A stretch of 64,000 nucleotides of DNA. Origin: Candidatus Lindowbacteria bacterium RIFCSPLOWO2_12_FULL_62_27. Lineage in GTDB: Bacteria; Lindowbacteria; 2-12-FULL-62-27. The notes under the pieces were generated by a model. The model was given only the letters and a program-made list of their open reading frames with translations. It had not been told where the DNA came from and made no database searches. Positions 43,317 through 50,816 of the stretch are shown piece by piece; positions within the stretch are counted from its first letter, which is position 1; every line of letters begins with the position of its first letter. The stretch is taken from NCBI GenBank assembly GCA_001784175.1, contig MFPR01000004.1:62001-126000 (forward strand). The letters are read 5' to 3'. The translations under genes were made by a program, and so were the position numbers.

Positions 43317-44765
43317 TTATTCGCCGCGGAACGCGAAATCGAGGACCTTGGTGCCCGCCAGCGTGAACCGCTTGAAATCCTCCGGATTGGCCACGCGTTT
43401 CAATGTTTTGACGAAATATTTCGGCCGCGCATAAAATCTCCGGTAGGCGCGCCGGATGCCGCTGGAGAGAATCTTGCTGTCCACCTGCGTGTAATGTTCG
43501 TTGTAGAGGCCCTCGGTATGGAGCACGGAGAAATCGGAGGCGGTGCCGTCGCCGATCTCCGGGAACCGCTTCTCCACCATCTTGAACATCGGCGTGCCCG
43601 GATAGGGCGTGCAGACGCCGAAGGTGGCGGTGGTGGGATCGATCTCGGTGATGAACCGGATGGTGGTCTCGATCGTCTCCTCCGTCTCGCCCGGAGAGCC
43701 GAGCATGGTGTGGGCGTGGGAGTCGATCCCGACCTCGTTCATCCACCGGAAAGCCTGGCGGGTTTCCTCGACCGTGATGCCCTTGTGGATGTTGTCCAGG
43801 ATTTCCTGGACCCCCGATTCCACGCCGAACTTGATGTAATGACACCCGGCGCGCCGGGCCAGCTTGAGCAGCTCCTTCGAAACTTCGTTGACCCGCGTGT
43901 TGCAGATCCATACGATGTCCCATTTGTTCCGGATGATCTCCTCGCAAATCTTGATGTCGCGGTCCTTGTCGACGAAAAACGTCTCGTCGCGGAAGTAGAT
44001 CTCCCGGTAGCCCCTTGAGATGAGATGCTCCATCTCGCCCAACACCCGGTCCGCCGATTGAAAACGGGTCTTGGTGCCGTACAAAAACGGCGCCGTGCAG
44101 AAACTGCAGACCGCCGGACAGCCCCGCGAGGTGATCAGGGTCATGTACGGCATCCGCATGACCAGCGGATTGAAGTAATGGATGTCTTTCGGGAGTAAAT
44201 CCACGTTGAGATAAGGCAGCGCGTCGATGTCGACATATTCCGCGCGGTCGTTGACCACCGGGCCGGCTTGCGGATCCATGTACGCGATCCCCGGCGTGGG
44301 CCGCCAGTCCCGGCCGTCCTTCATGGCCTGAAGCACGTCCCGGACGGTATGCTCAGGCTCCCGCCGGACCGCCACATCAACCGCGCGATGCTGAACGGCG
44401 GCCTTGGGCATGAAGGTCGTGTGGGAGCCGTAGACCACGGACAAAAGACCGGGATTTTGCTTTTTGAAATGGTCCAGCACGTAGGCGTCCTCGCCGAAAC
44501 TCATGGTCGAGGTCGACGTCACGACGGCGCGGTAGGGCCGCACGTCTATTTTGCCGAGCGGGATATGTTCGGCCATCGCCTCGATGAAGGTCACATCAAA
44601 GCCGGAATTTTGCAAAACGGTGGCGATCGAAATCAGAAAAAACGGCGGTACCGTCCCGCCGCCGATCCGCTTGCCCTTGCACCAGCAACCATAGATCACG
44701 TCGCGCACGACATTCTGCGTGTACCGGCTGGGCGGGTTGATCACCAGCACCTTGAATTCGCTCAT
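43317..44765 (-). CDS. B12-binding-domain radical SAM enzyme
   Basis: 482 aa. An N-terminal cobalamin-binding-like Rossmann domain (VLVINPPSRYTQNVVRD; ~1-140) precedes the radical SAM core with TSRGCPAVCSFCTAPF (CxxxCxxC), then HTMLGSPGETEETI. Class B-type enzymes of this layout methylate or rearrange unreactive carbons and often act on lipids, hopanoids or antibiotics; the substrate here is unknown. The cobalamin-binding His of DxHxxG is not evident, so B12 may bind base-off without a protein ligand. It is followed by the GT2 gene, suggesting an envelope-lipid or glycolipid product. Confidence 0.88.
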   Translation of the reverse strand: MSEFKVLVINPPSRYTQNVVRDVIYGCWCKGKRIGGGTVPPFFLISIATVLQNSGFDVTFIEAMAEHIPLGKIDVRPYRAVVTSTSTMSFGEDAYVLDHFKKQNPGLLSVVYGSHTTFMPKAAVQHRAVDVAVRREPEHTVRDVLQAMKDGRDWRPTPGIAYMDPQAGPVVNDRAEYVDIDALPYLNVDLLPKDIHYFNPLVMRMPYMTLITSRGCPAVCSFCTAPFLYGTKTRFQSADRVLGEMEHLISRGYREIYFRDETFFVDKDRDIKICEEIIRNKWDIVWICNTRVNEVSKELLKLARRAGCHYIKFGVESGVQEILDNIHKGITVEETRQAFRWMNEVGIDSHAHTMLGSPGETEETIETTIRFITEIDPTTATFGVCTPYPGTPMFKMVEKRFPEIGDGTASDFSVLHTEGLYNEHYTQVDSKILSSGIRRAYRRFYARPKYFVKTLKRVANPEDFKRFTLAGTKVLDFAFRGE

Positions 44766-44789
44766 GGATTCGGCTTTTCCGACCTCCGT

Positions 44790-45113
44790 TTAAGTGGTGA
44801 CGTCGATCCGGATGCCCTTGCCGTCTTCCGCTGCGGCCACCGGCTTCCCGGCATCCCCGTCTTTGTCCTTCTCCGCTTCCGCCTGCCCTTTCTTGCCCTT
44901 CTTCTTTTGCTCCGCCTCTTTCTCTTTTACCTTGATGGCGTTCGATTCGCCGTCCTTCTCGACCTGCATCTCCCGCTCGTGCGTCTTTTCCGGATACTTT
45001 TGCAACGCCTGCGCCTGCACCTGACCGGCCATGTTCTGCTGACCCTGTTCGACGCCCGCGACGTTGGTCTGCTGAGCAACCACGACCTGCATGTCAATCG
45101 GCCGGATGGTCAT
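44790..45113 (-). CDS. Small highly charged protein of unknown function
   Basis: 107 aa. It starts MTIRPIDMQVVVAQQ and continues with Gln-rich and then Lys/Glu-rich low-complexity sequence, ending KGIRIDVTT. No membrane segment or cysteine is present. Similar short proteins with an IRPxDxQV start are found near motility genes, as I recall; here a cheX-like gene lies upstream. GAGGG precedes the ATG. Probably unstructured apart from the two ends. Confidence 0.75.
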   Translation of the reverse strand: MTIRPIDMQVVVAQQTNVAGVEQGQQNMAGQVQAQALQKYPEKTHEREMQVEKDGESNAIKVKEKEAEQKKKGKKGQAEAEKDKDGDAGKPVAAAEDGKGIRIDVTT

Positions 45114-45177
45114 CCCTCACACCTCTCTTCCGACACCCATGAGTCTACCGAGAGATTGATTTTAAGTCAATGGAGCG

Positions 45178-45211
45178 GAAAAAAAGACGGGGCGACCCGG
45201 CGGATCGCCCC
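45178..45211 (-). terminator. Rho-independent terminator after the cheX-like gene
   Basis: On the minus strand GGGGCGA (complement of 45205-45211) pairs with TCGCCCC (complement of 45189-45195) around a 9-nt loop, followed by GTC and seven T residues (complement of 45179-45185). It separates the cheX-like gene from the charged small protein. Confidence 0.85.
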
Positions 45212-45246
45212 TCAAGGGGGAATGTGGCATTCAAGCGGGATAATGG

Positions 45247-45765
45247 TCAGGCGGTGCGAAGATGAAAGGCCAACTGACAGACCCCGTACGCCGTGTGCAG
45301 GGAAATCGCGATCATCGGAACTTTGCTCATCGGCGTCTTGTTCCATTCAAACCGGCTGTAGACCTGCGGGGCCGACACACTCACACGGATGTTGACCTGA
45401 TCGAGAAGATCGAGCGCGGAAACCAGAACGTCGTTCGCCAGCATCTGAACGGCCAGCCGAAACTCAAAATCGCTGACTTGAAACCGCTTCATCAGCATTT
45501 TTCGGACCATCTGGCGCGCCATCCGCGGGTCCATTCCCAGCACGACATCGCCTTCGATCATTCCGCGAACCTGCGTGTAGACCGCGTATCCTTCGGCCAG
45601 CCACCCTTCCTTGCAGGCCCTCGCTTTGCCGACCCGCACGTCCGCAATCTCCATCTCGGTCAGCATCGTCATGGTCGTCCGCAGAATCGTGTTGATGTTG
45701 CTGCCGACCATCGATGATTTCGTGGCCTCTTTCTCTTTCGTCTCCACCGCCGGCGCCTGGGTCAT
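45247..45765 (-). CDS. CheX/CheC-like chemotaxis phosphatase-fold protein, catalytic Glu apparently missing
   Basis: 172 aa. After a charged N-terminus the protein follows the CheX fold: RGMIEGDVVLGMDPRMARQMVRKML, then VQMLANDVLVSALDLL and VSVSAPQV, and the last strands VPMIAISLHTAYGVCQLAFHL. CheX normally uses E-x-x-N in the helix that reads ELAN; here it is MLAN, so the catalytic Glu is replaced by Met and phosphatase activity on CheY-P is unlikely. It could be a binding or scaffold variant. GAGAGGTG lies upstream of the ATG, preceded by a sigma-54 promoter and followed by a terminator, so it is a single-gene unit. Confidence 0.78.
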   Translation of the reverse strand: MTQAPAVETKEKEATKSSMVGSNINTILRTTMTMLTEMEIADVRVGKARACKEGWLAEGYAVYTQVRGMIEGDVVLGMDPRMARQMVRKMLMKRFQVSDFEFRLAVQMLANDVLVSALDLLDQVNIRVSVSAPQVYSRFEWNKTPMSKVPMIAISLHTAYGVCQLAFHLRTA

Positions 45766-45848
45766 CTGGACACACCTCTCTCGTTGTCGTTTTCAGGTCT
45801 TTCATCCGTATGCGTCTGTGAAAGAACACCTGCTACTGCCTTAATCTC

Positions 45849-45864
45849 AGCAAGAGACATGCCA
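45849..45864 (-). promoter_or_regulatory. Sigma-54 (RpoN) promoter of the cheX-like gene
   Basis: The minus strand reads TGGCATGTCTCTTGCT, matching the -24/-12 consensus TGGCACG-N4-TTGCW at all fixed positions but one, with the required spacing between GG and GC. Transcription would start near 45838, giving a ~72-nt leader before the ATG at 45765. The rest of 45866-46006 shows nothing I can identify. Confidence 0.8.
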
Positions 45865-46006
45865 GAACATTAGAACGGAGGATTTTGTAGTTAATATCCT
45901 GTTAAACAGATGATTACAAACCAGGGGTCGCTGGGGGGTAAAGGCAAAATCAGATGAGATTTACAACAACCTGAAGGCCCATGTTGTCTTTTTGGTCAGT
46001 AATCCG

Positions 46007-46843
46007 TCACTTTTGAATCTGCTCTGCGACCGTCCGTATCGCCTCCATCAGGGGCGTGTCCTTCGCGAGTTGAAATCGCGTGGTCGACGTTGGCGTCGGC
46101 CAGGGTTCCGCCGACGTGTAGGCATAAAACGCAAATCCCTCCGATCCCGCGGCCAGCGACATGGCGACCATGGCCCGAAGTTCCTCAGGCGTCGGCGGGC
46201 GCGGCCAGTTCGGAAGACCCGCGAAGGCCTGGATCACGGCGAAGACCGGTTTGGTCTTGACGATGTTCTTCGCGAGAAGCACCGACTGATGCACCCTCAT
46301 CAAATCCATTTCCGTCAGAGGCTCCTTCCGGGTGACGACATAGGGGACCACGGCCAGAATGTCGCAGTAGGGAGCATAGTCCGCGTATCGAAGCGGATTC
46401 CAGACGGCTTGATAGACGGGATGGAGCGGGTCCAGCGATTTCATCAGCCGGTAAAAGGCCGCGACTTCCGACAACGGTTTCCGATTGAGATCGGGTTCGT
46501 CATAAATCGCCCACGCGTACAACGCCGGATGCGATTTCAGTTCCAAGACACGCTTCTTCCATGCAGCCGTGTCCGGGAAATGCAGAGGCGCGATGTTGAC
46601 GATTCCTCGCACCCCCGCGGCCTGCGCCTCATCCAGTTGGCGGCGCTCGGGCCAGATCACCACGGTATTGAGAGACAATTTTTTTGCGAAGGCATACTGC
46701 CCCTGCGGGACGTTGTAGAGCGCGAGGATCGGACCGGTTTGGGAATGGACGGCCACCGGAAACGTGAAACAGACAAGGGCAAATACAAAACATAAACATT
46801 CAACACGAATGGTCACGAATGTGTTCGAATGAACACGAATCAT
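46007..46843 (-). CDS. Secreted glycoside-hydrolase-like TIM-barrel protein, N-terminus formed by a repeat
   Basis: Up to 278 aa. A hydrophobic signal segment (CLCFVFALVCFTFPVAVHS) is followed by a barrel of the clan-A glycosidase type, with AWAIYDEPDLN whose Glu fits the acid/base position. The size is small for a full catalytic barrel, so activity is uncertain. The first ~14 codons (MIRVHSNTFVTIRVE) derive from a dispersed CACGAAT-type repeat at 46804-46840. A GTG ten codons in is a possible alternative start. It follows the DUF59 gene by 13 nt on the same strand but lacks an obvious ribosome site. Confidence 0.72.
   Translation of the reverse strand: MIRVHSNTFVTIRVECLCFVFALVCFTFPVAVHSQTGPILALYNVPQGQYAFAKKLSLNTVVIWPERRQLDEAQAAGVRGIVNIAPLHFPDTAAWKKRVLELKSHPALYAWAIYDEPDLNRKPLSEVAAFYRLMKSLDPLHPVYQAVWNPLRYADYAPYCDILAVVPYVVTRKEPLTEMDLMRVHQSVLLAKNIVKTKPVFAVIQAFAGLPNWPRPPTPEELRAMVAMSLAAGSEGFAFYAYTSAEPWPTPTSTTRFQLAKDTPLMEAIRTVAEQIQK
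46804..46840. repeat. CACGAAT-type repeat at the start of the glycosidase-like gene
   Basis: ACACGAAT, TCACGAAT, TTCGAAT and ACACGAAT units follow each other within 37 bp. I recall this kind of short array as dispersed in several environmental bacterial genomes. Here it supplies the putative start codon and first residues of the neighbouring gene. Confidence 0.65.
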
Positions 46844-46856
46844 GTCGAATTGTTTC

Positions 46857-47177
46857 TCACGCCATCCCGAGTTCCAGCCGCGCGGCGTCGGACATCCGGT
46901 CCGGCGTCCACGGCGGGTCCCACACCAGCTCCACCCGGGCCGACCCGACGCCTTCCATGGAGGCCAGCTTGGCCTGCGTCTGGGCCTGCATCATGGGCGC
47001 TTCCGGACAACCCGGCGCGGTCAAGGACATCCTCACCGAAACGCTGGATTTGCCGGGCTGGTCGGACAATGGATTAATCTTGACGTCATAGATCAGCCCA
47101 AGGTCGACAATGTTGACCGGTATTTCGGGATCGTAACAGGTGGACAATACATCCATCACCTGGTCGTTGGAAACCAT
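46857..47177 (-). CDS. DUF59/MIP18-family Fe-S assembly protein (SufT/PaaD-like)
   Basis: 106 aa with the family core DVLSTCYDPEIPVNIVDLGLIYDV and the Cys-containing LTAPGCPEAPMM. Members help load Fe-S clusters or other metals onto target enzymes; SufT acts with SUF systems. AAGGAGGT is ~8 nt before the ATG. It is the third gene of cysM-sulfur carrier-DUF59, away from the SUF operon. Confidence 0.9.
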   Translation of the reverse strand: MVSNDQVMDVLSTCYDPEIPVNIVDLGLIYDVKINPLSDQPGKSSVSVRMSLTAPGCPEAPMMQAQTQAKLASMEGVGSARVELVWDPPWTPDRMSDAARLELGMA

Positions 47178-47182
47178 TCCGA

Positions 47183-47464
47183 TTACCTCCTTCCGCCCGC
47201 AATCGAGGGCACGATACTGACTTCGTCGCCATTTTTGACAGGAGCGTTCATGTCCCCTTTTTGCCGGATGTCGTCTTCGTTCACGAAGACGTTCACGAAA
47301 CTCCGGAGTTTTCCGTTGTCCGTAAAAATATGGGTTTTCAAGCCGGGATGGGCCGCTGCAAGGTTCTGCAATGTGTCCCCGACCGTTTTCCCGTCCACGG
47401 CGACGGTCGCCTGATTCCCCGTGTACTGCCTCAGGACCGTCGGAATTAAAATCGTCACCGGCAT
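47183..47464 (-). CDS. MoaD/ThiS-family sulfur carrier protein (CysO-like) with two extra C-terminal residues
   Basis: 93 aa ubiquitin-like fold: VTILIPTVLRQYTGN at the start, NVFVNEDDI in the middle and NGDEVSIVPSIAGG near the end. The di-glycine that must be C-terminal to become a thiocarboxylate is at 90-91, followed by R92-R93, so a peptidase would have to trim it. Adjacent cysM (4 nt away) points to the CysO/CysM route of cysteine synthesis. A JAMM peptidase and an activating E1-like enzyme are not in the window. Confidence 0.87.
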   Translation of the reverse strand: MPVTILIPTVLRQYTGNQATVAVDGKTVGDTLQNLAAAHPGLKTHIFTDNGKLRSFVNVFVNEDDIRQKGDMNAPVKNGDEVSIVPSIAGGRR

Positions 47465-47468
47465 GATG

Positions 47469-48395
47469 TCATGCCTCCTTCCAGAACCGTTCCGTCAGAT
47501 ATTTGTCCGCGTTGTCCGGCAGGACGGTCACCACAAGACCCCGCTGCCGGGCCTTGATGAGCCGGCCCGCCACAAGTTCTGCGGCAGTCAGCGCCGCGCC
47601 CGAGGACAAGCCGACGAGCAACCCTCCCTTTCGGGCGGTCTTGCGAATGGCGGCATGGGCCGCCTCCGTCGAGACAAACAGCGTCTCGCCTGCAAACCCT
47701 CGGTCGTATATTTTCGGGACGATGGAGGTCGCCATGTGTTTCATCCCTTCCAGGCCGTGAAACGGCGAGTCGGGCTCCACCGCGATCACCTGGATCGATG
47801 GATTCTTTTCCTTCAAAAACCTCCCCGTCCCCATCAAGGTCCCGCCGGTCCCGACCGTCGCGACGAAGTGCGTGACGGCGCCGCCGGTTTCCTCCCAGAT
47901 CTCCGGGCCGGTCGTTGCGTAGTGCGCCCGCCAGTTTTCGTCGTTTCCGTACTGGTCCGGATAATAGTAGCGCTCCGGGTCCTCGTCAAACAGCCGCCGG
48001 GCCTCCCGGATCGCGCCATCCGACCCTTCCTGGGCGCTCGTGTATATCACCTCCGCGCCCAGCGCGGCCAGCATGTGTTTCCGCTCGGGACTGATGTTGG
48101 CCGGCACACAGAGTTTCAGCCGGTATCCACGAGCGGCGGCGAGACAGGCGTAGGCGATCCCGGTGTTGCCGCTGGTCGCGTCGAGAATGATTTTGTCCTT
48201 CGTCAGCCGCACCCCGCGCTCGCCCTCGAGGATCATCCGCGCGGCCGGCCGGTCCTTCACGGACCCGCCCGGATTCGTCCACTCAGCCTTGGCGACCACC
48301 CTCACATCGCCGCCGGCAGAAACCACATGGGACATGTCCACCAGCGGCGTGTGCCCCACCAAGCCGATGAAATCTTTTCCTGTCGCTAGCGCCAT
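47469..48395 (-). CDS. cysM: PLP-dependent cysteine synthase, CysM type
   Basis: 308 aa. HTPLV, the PLP-Lys in NPGGSVKDRPA (K47), TSGNTGIAYA for the substrate carboxylate and GTGGTLMGTGRF for the PLP phosphate are all present. EPDSPFHGLEGMKHM and the sulfur-carrier neighbour suggest the branch that uses a protein thiocarboxylate with O-phosphoserine or O-acetylserine. The ATG at 48395 lies 5 nt after TAGGCT of a promoter and lacks a ribosome site; a TTG two codons upstream is an alternative. Confidence 0.92.
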   Translation of the reverse strand: MALATGKDFIGLVGHTPLVDMSHVVSAGGDVRVVAKAEWTNPGGSVKDRPAARMILEGERGVRLTKDKIILDATSGNTGIAYACLAAARGYRLKLCVPANISPERKHMLAALGAEVIYTSAQEGSDGAIREARRLFDEDPERYYYPDQYGNDENWRAHYATTGPEIWEETGGAVTHFVATVGTGGTLMGTGRFLKEKNPSIQVIAVEPDSPFHGLEGMKHMATSIVPKIYDRGFAGETLFVSTEAAHAAIRKTARKGGLLVGLSSGAALTAAELVAGRLIKARQRGLVVTVLPDNADKYLTERFWKEA

Positions 48396-48400
48396 ACCCA

Positions 48401-48429
48401 AGCCTACCGCAGCCGGATTGAGTTCGCAA
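48401..48429 (-). promoter_or_regulatory. cysM promoter next to the start codon
   Basis: On the minus strand TTGCGA (48424-48429), 17 nt and TAGGCT (48401-48406) end 5 nt before the ATG at 48395, too close for a ribosome-binding leader. Confidence 0.5.
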
Positions 48430-48443
48430 TAGAAACCCGTCCA

Positions 48444-48472
48444 TTGTGTTTAACTTCCCGCACAGATAATAT
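48444..48472 (+). promoter_or_regulatory. Sigma-70 promoter of the 133-aa unknown and cobJ fusion
   Basis: TTGTGT (48444-48449), a 17-nt spacer and TAATAT (48467-48472) are followed by GGGGAGGTG at 48482-48490 and the ATG at 48497. It is divergent from cysM. The leader is too short for a cobalamin riboswitch. Confidence 0.65.
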
Positions 48473-48496
48473 CAACAATAAGGGGAGGTGATACTC

Positions 48497-48898
48497 ATGG
48501 CCGGCAAGCTGCAGGCCGATCTCGTACAACTCTTCAACGACGTCACGGCCTACACGGGAGAGGGAACCCGGCGTCTGGACTTCCCGCCCTGGCGGGTGCA
48601 GTTGTACAAGGGCGCGATGGAGATCCCTCTGGTGGCGTTTTATCCGGCGGCGCGGATTCCGCTGGACGCCGCGTGGGTACAGGAGTTCGCGGCGCTCCTC
48701 GCGACACTGGGTCTGGACCTTGAGTGCGTGGAGGAGGAAAACAATTACAAGATCAACACGTCCGACACCAAACTGTATCTTGGCCGTGTGACCGGCGAGG
48801 CGCTGAAACTCCACGCGCCCCGCATGAAGGAAATGGGATTCGACACGTTCCGGCAGATCGTCGGCGGATATTTCAGGCTTCATGAGGTCCGGTCATGA
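48497..48898 (+). CDS. Unknown 133-aa protein coupled to the cobJ fusion
   Basis: 133 aa, soluble alpha/beta and not recognised. It has a central VQLYKGAMEIPLVAFYPAAR segment and ends near MGFDTFRQIVGGYFRLHE. No cysteine-rich or membrane part. ATG at 48497 has a strong ribosome site 8 nt upstream. Its stop overlaps the next start (ATGA), so it is co-translated with the cobalamin methyltransferase; any functional link is inference. Confidence 0.82.
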   Translation: MAGKLQADLVQLFNDVTAYTGEGTRRLDFPPWRVQLYKGAMEIPLVAFYPAARIPLDAAWVQEFAALLATLGLDLECVEEENNYKINTSDTKLYLGRVTGEALKLHAPRMKEMGFDTFRQIVGGYFRLHEVRS

Positions 48899-50517
48899 CA
48901 CGCGCGGGGGGAAACGGCGCCCGCGGCAAACTCTATCTCGTTGGCTTCGGGCCCGGCGATCATGACCACCTGACGTTTCGGGGCCGGGAAGCCATCGGCG
49001 AGGCGGAGGTGGTGATCGGATACCGGACCTACATCCAGCTCGTGAAGGAGCTGCTGGACGGCAAAGAGGTCGTCTACACGGGAATGACGGAGGAACTCTC
49101 TCGCGCCCGCAAGGCGATCGAGCTTGCCTACGCGGGGAAAAAGGTCGCGCTGGTGTCCAGCGGCGACGCCGGAATCTACGGGATGGCGGGGCCATGCTTT
49201 GAGCTTCTCAAAGAGCGCGGCTGGACGCCGGCGGAGATGGAGGTCGAGGTGGTGCCGGGCGTGACGGCGATCTCCTCCTGCGCGGCGGTCTTGGGCGCGC
49301 CGCTGGTTCACGATTTCTGCGCGATTTCGCTGTCGGATTTGTTGACGCCGTGGGACGTGATCGTGTCGCGGATCGAAGCGGCGGCGAAAGCCGACTTTGT
49401 GATCGGGCTGTACAATCCGAAAAGCGGCCGGCGCACGCGGCAGATCGCGGAAACTCAGAAAATTCTGTTGAAGTACCGGTCGCCCCAAACGCCGGTGGGT
49501 CTCATCAAGTCCTGCAAGCGTGACATGGAAAAAATCGTCGTGACGGATCTTTCGGACATGCTCAATCACGAAATCGGAATGCTCACGACGGTCATCATCG
49601 GCAACTCCAATTCCTCCCGGTACCTCGATTTCATCATTACGCCTCGCGGATACACGAACAAGTATAACCTTGAAACGAGCGCGGTGCGCGAAGGGCAGAA
49701 ACCGGGGATTTCGTTGAGAATCGATCCCGGAAAAGTCAGCCAGACCCGATGGGGAACCCTCTACGGCATCGGCGCCGGACCGGGTGACCCGCAGCTCCTG
49801 ACGGTCCGCGCGTCCCGGATTTTGGGCGGGGTCGAAGACGTGTTTTACCCGTCTTCGAGCGGAACGGACGAGAGCATGGCCCTCAACATCATCGAGCCGT
49901 ATTTGAAAGAAGGCGTGAAAATTCACAGCCTCTTTTTTCCGATGACGAAGGACCGCGCAGAGCTGGAACAGGCGTGGACGACGGCGGCGGGAAAGGTTGC
50001 GGAGATATTGGGCCAGGGCAGGGATGCCGTCTTTGTGACGCTCGGCGATCCGATGATTTACAGCACTTATTTTTATCTGCTCAATACCCTCCGGCGGCTC
50101 CACCCACACGCAACCTGGGAAACCGTCCCGGGCATCAGCTCGTTTCAATCCGCCGCCAGCGCCGTTGACGCGGCCATCTCCGAGGGAAAAGACCGCGTGG
50201 CGCTCGTGCCGGTGAACCGGGACGCGAGCAACATCGAAGACGCCCTGGACCGGTTCGACACGGTGGTTATGTTCAAGGTGGGATCCAAACTGCCGGCCGT
50301 TCTCGAGATCCTCGAACGAAAGGGCCTCCTGGAACAGGGACGGCTCTTCAGCTACCTCGGCACCCCCGACCAGAGAATCGAAACGGACCTCACAAAAGTC
50401 AAACGCGAAAAGATCGGGTACATGTCGCTGCTCATTGTAAAGAAGAAAAAGACAGGGGCGGTCAATGCGGAAGAACCTGAGGAGGTGAATATTTACACAC
50501 CGGGCACGGACACATGA
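48895..50517 (+). CDS. cobJ: CobJ-CobI fusion: precorrin-3B C17- and precorrin-2 C20-methyltransferase
   Basis: 540 aa with two tetrapyrrole methylase domains. The first (~10-255) has LYLVGFGPGDHDHLT and SSGDAGIYGMAG and ends with the CobJ-type TTVIIGNSNSSR and ITPRGY. The second (~285-510) starts LYGIGAGPGDPQLLTVRA and has TLGDPMIYSTYFY as in CobI/CbiL. They methylate C20 and C17 of the corrin precursor in succession in cobalamin synthesis. No other corrin gene is nearby. The tail (~510-540) is acidic and unstructured. It overlaps the convergent DUF971 gene by 56 nt. Confidence 0.92.
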   Translation: MTRAGGNGARGKLYLVGFGPGDHDHLTFRGREAIGEAEVVIGYRTYIQLVKELLDGKEVVYTGMTEELSRARKAIELAYAGKKVALVSSGDAGIYGMAGPCFELLKERGWTPAEMEVEVVPGVTAISSCAAVLGAPLVHDFCAISLSDLLTPWDVIVSRIEAAAKADFVIGLYNPKSGRRTRQIAETQKILLKYRSPQTPVGLIKSCKRDMEKIVVTDLSDMLNHEIGMLTTVIIGNSNSSRYLDFIITPRGYTNKYNLETSAVREGQKPGISLRIDPGKVSQTRWGTLYGIGAGPGDPQLLTVRASRILGGVEDVFYPSSSGTDESMALNIIEPYLKEGVKIHSLFFPMTKDRAELEQAWTTAAGKVAEILGQGRDAVFVTLGDPMIYSTYFYLLNTLRRLHPHATWETVPGISSFQSAASAVDAAISEGKDRVALVPVNRDASNIEDALDRFDTVVMFKVGSKLPAVLEILERKGLLEQGRLFSYLGTPDQRIETDLTKVKREKIGYMSLLIVKKKKTGAVNAEEPEEVNIYTPGTDT

Positions 50518-50809
50518 CCCGGAGTCGATCGAATGCGTAGATGCCGGTGGCGTGGCCGTCGCTCCAGGTGATCTGGATCGCGTAGCGGCCCACCGGCAGG
50601 ATGTTGAGCGGCCGCACGCCCTCCGGAACGGATGTGGGGTTGATCAACGTATGGCCCGTGAATTCGTGGACGCAGGCGGCGCAGGCGCAGGCTAAGCGGA
50701 GGGACCGCGCCGGGTAGACACTTTCGTGACCATCCCGCCATTTGATTTTGACGTCGTGCTGGTTGGCTCTTGAAATTTCCTCCGGAGTCCGGGACAGATC
50801 CGCGTCCAT
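50462..50809 (-). CDS. DUF971-family protein, last gene of the SUF operon
   Basis: 115 aa: IKWRDGHESVYPARSLRLACACAACV, GVRPLNILPVGRYAIQITWSDGHATGIYAFDRLR and a final CPCPVC. This is the fold seen at the N-terminus of gamma-butyrobetaine hydroxylase, which binds zinc; stand-alone members often sit next to mrp or SUF genes, as here (8 nt after mrp). Two cysteine groups could bind Zn or Fe-S. The exact role is unknown. Confidence 0.88.
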   Translation of the reverse strand: MDADLSRTPEEISRANQHDVKIKWRDGHESVYPARSLRLACACAACVHEFTGHTLINPTSVPEGVRPLNILPVGRYAIQITWSDGHATGIYAFDRLRVMCPCPVCKYSPPQVLPH

Positions 50810-50816
50810 GACGCGG

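Noticed and set aside
48421-48496. Cobalamin riboswitch before the cobJ fusion
   Set aside because: The spacer is under 80 nt, carries a promoter, and has no B12-box-like sequence.
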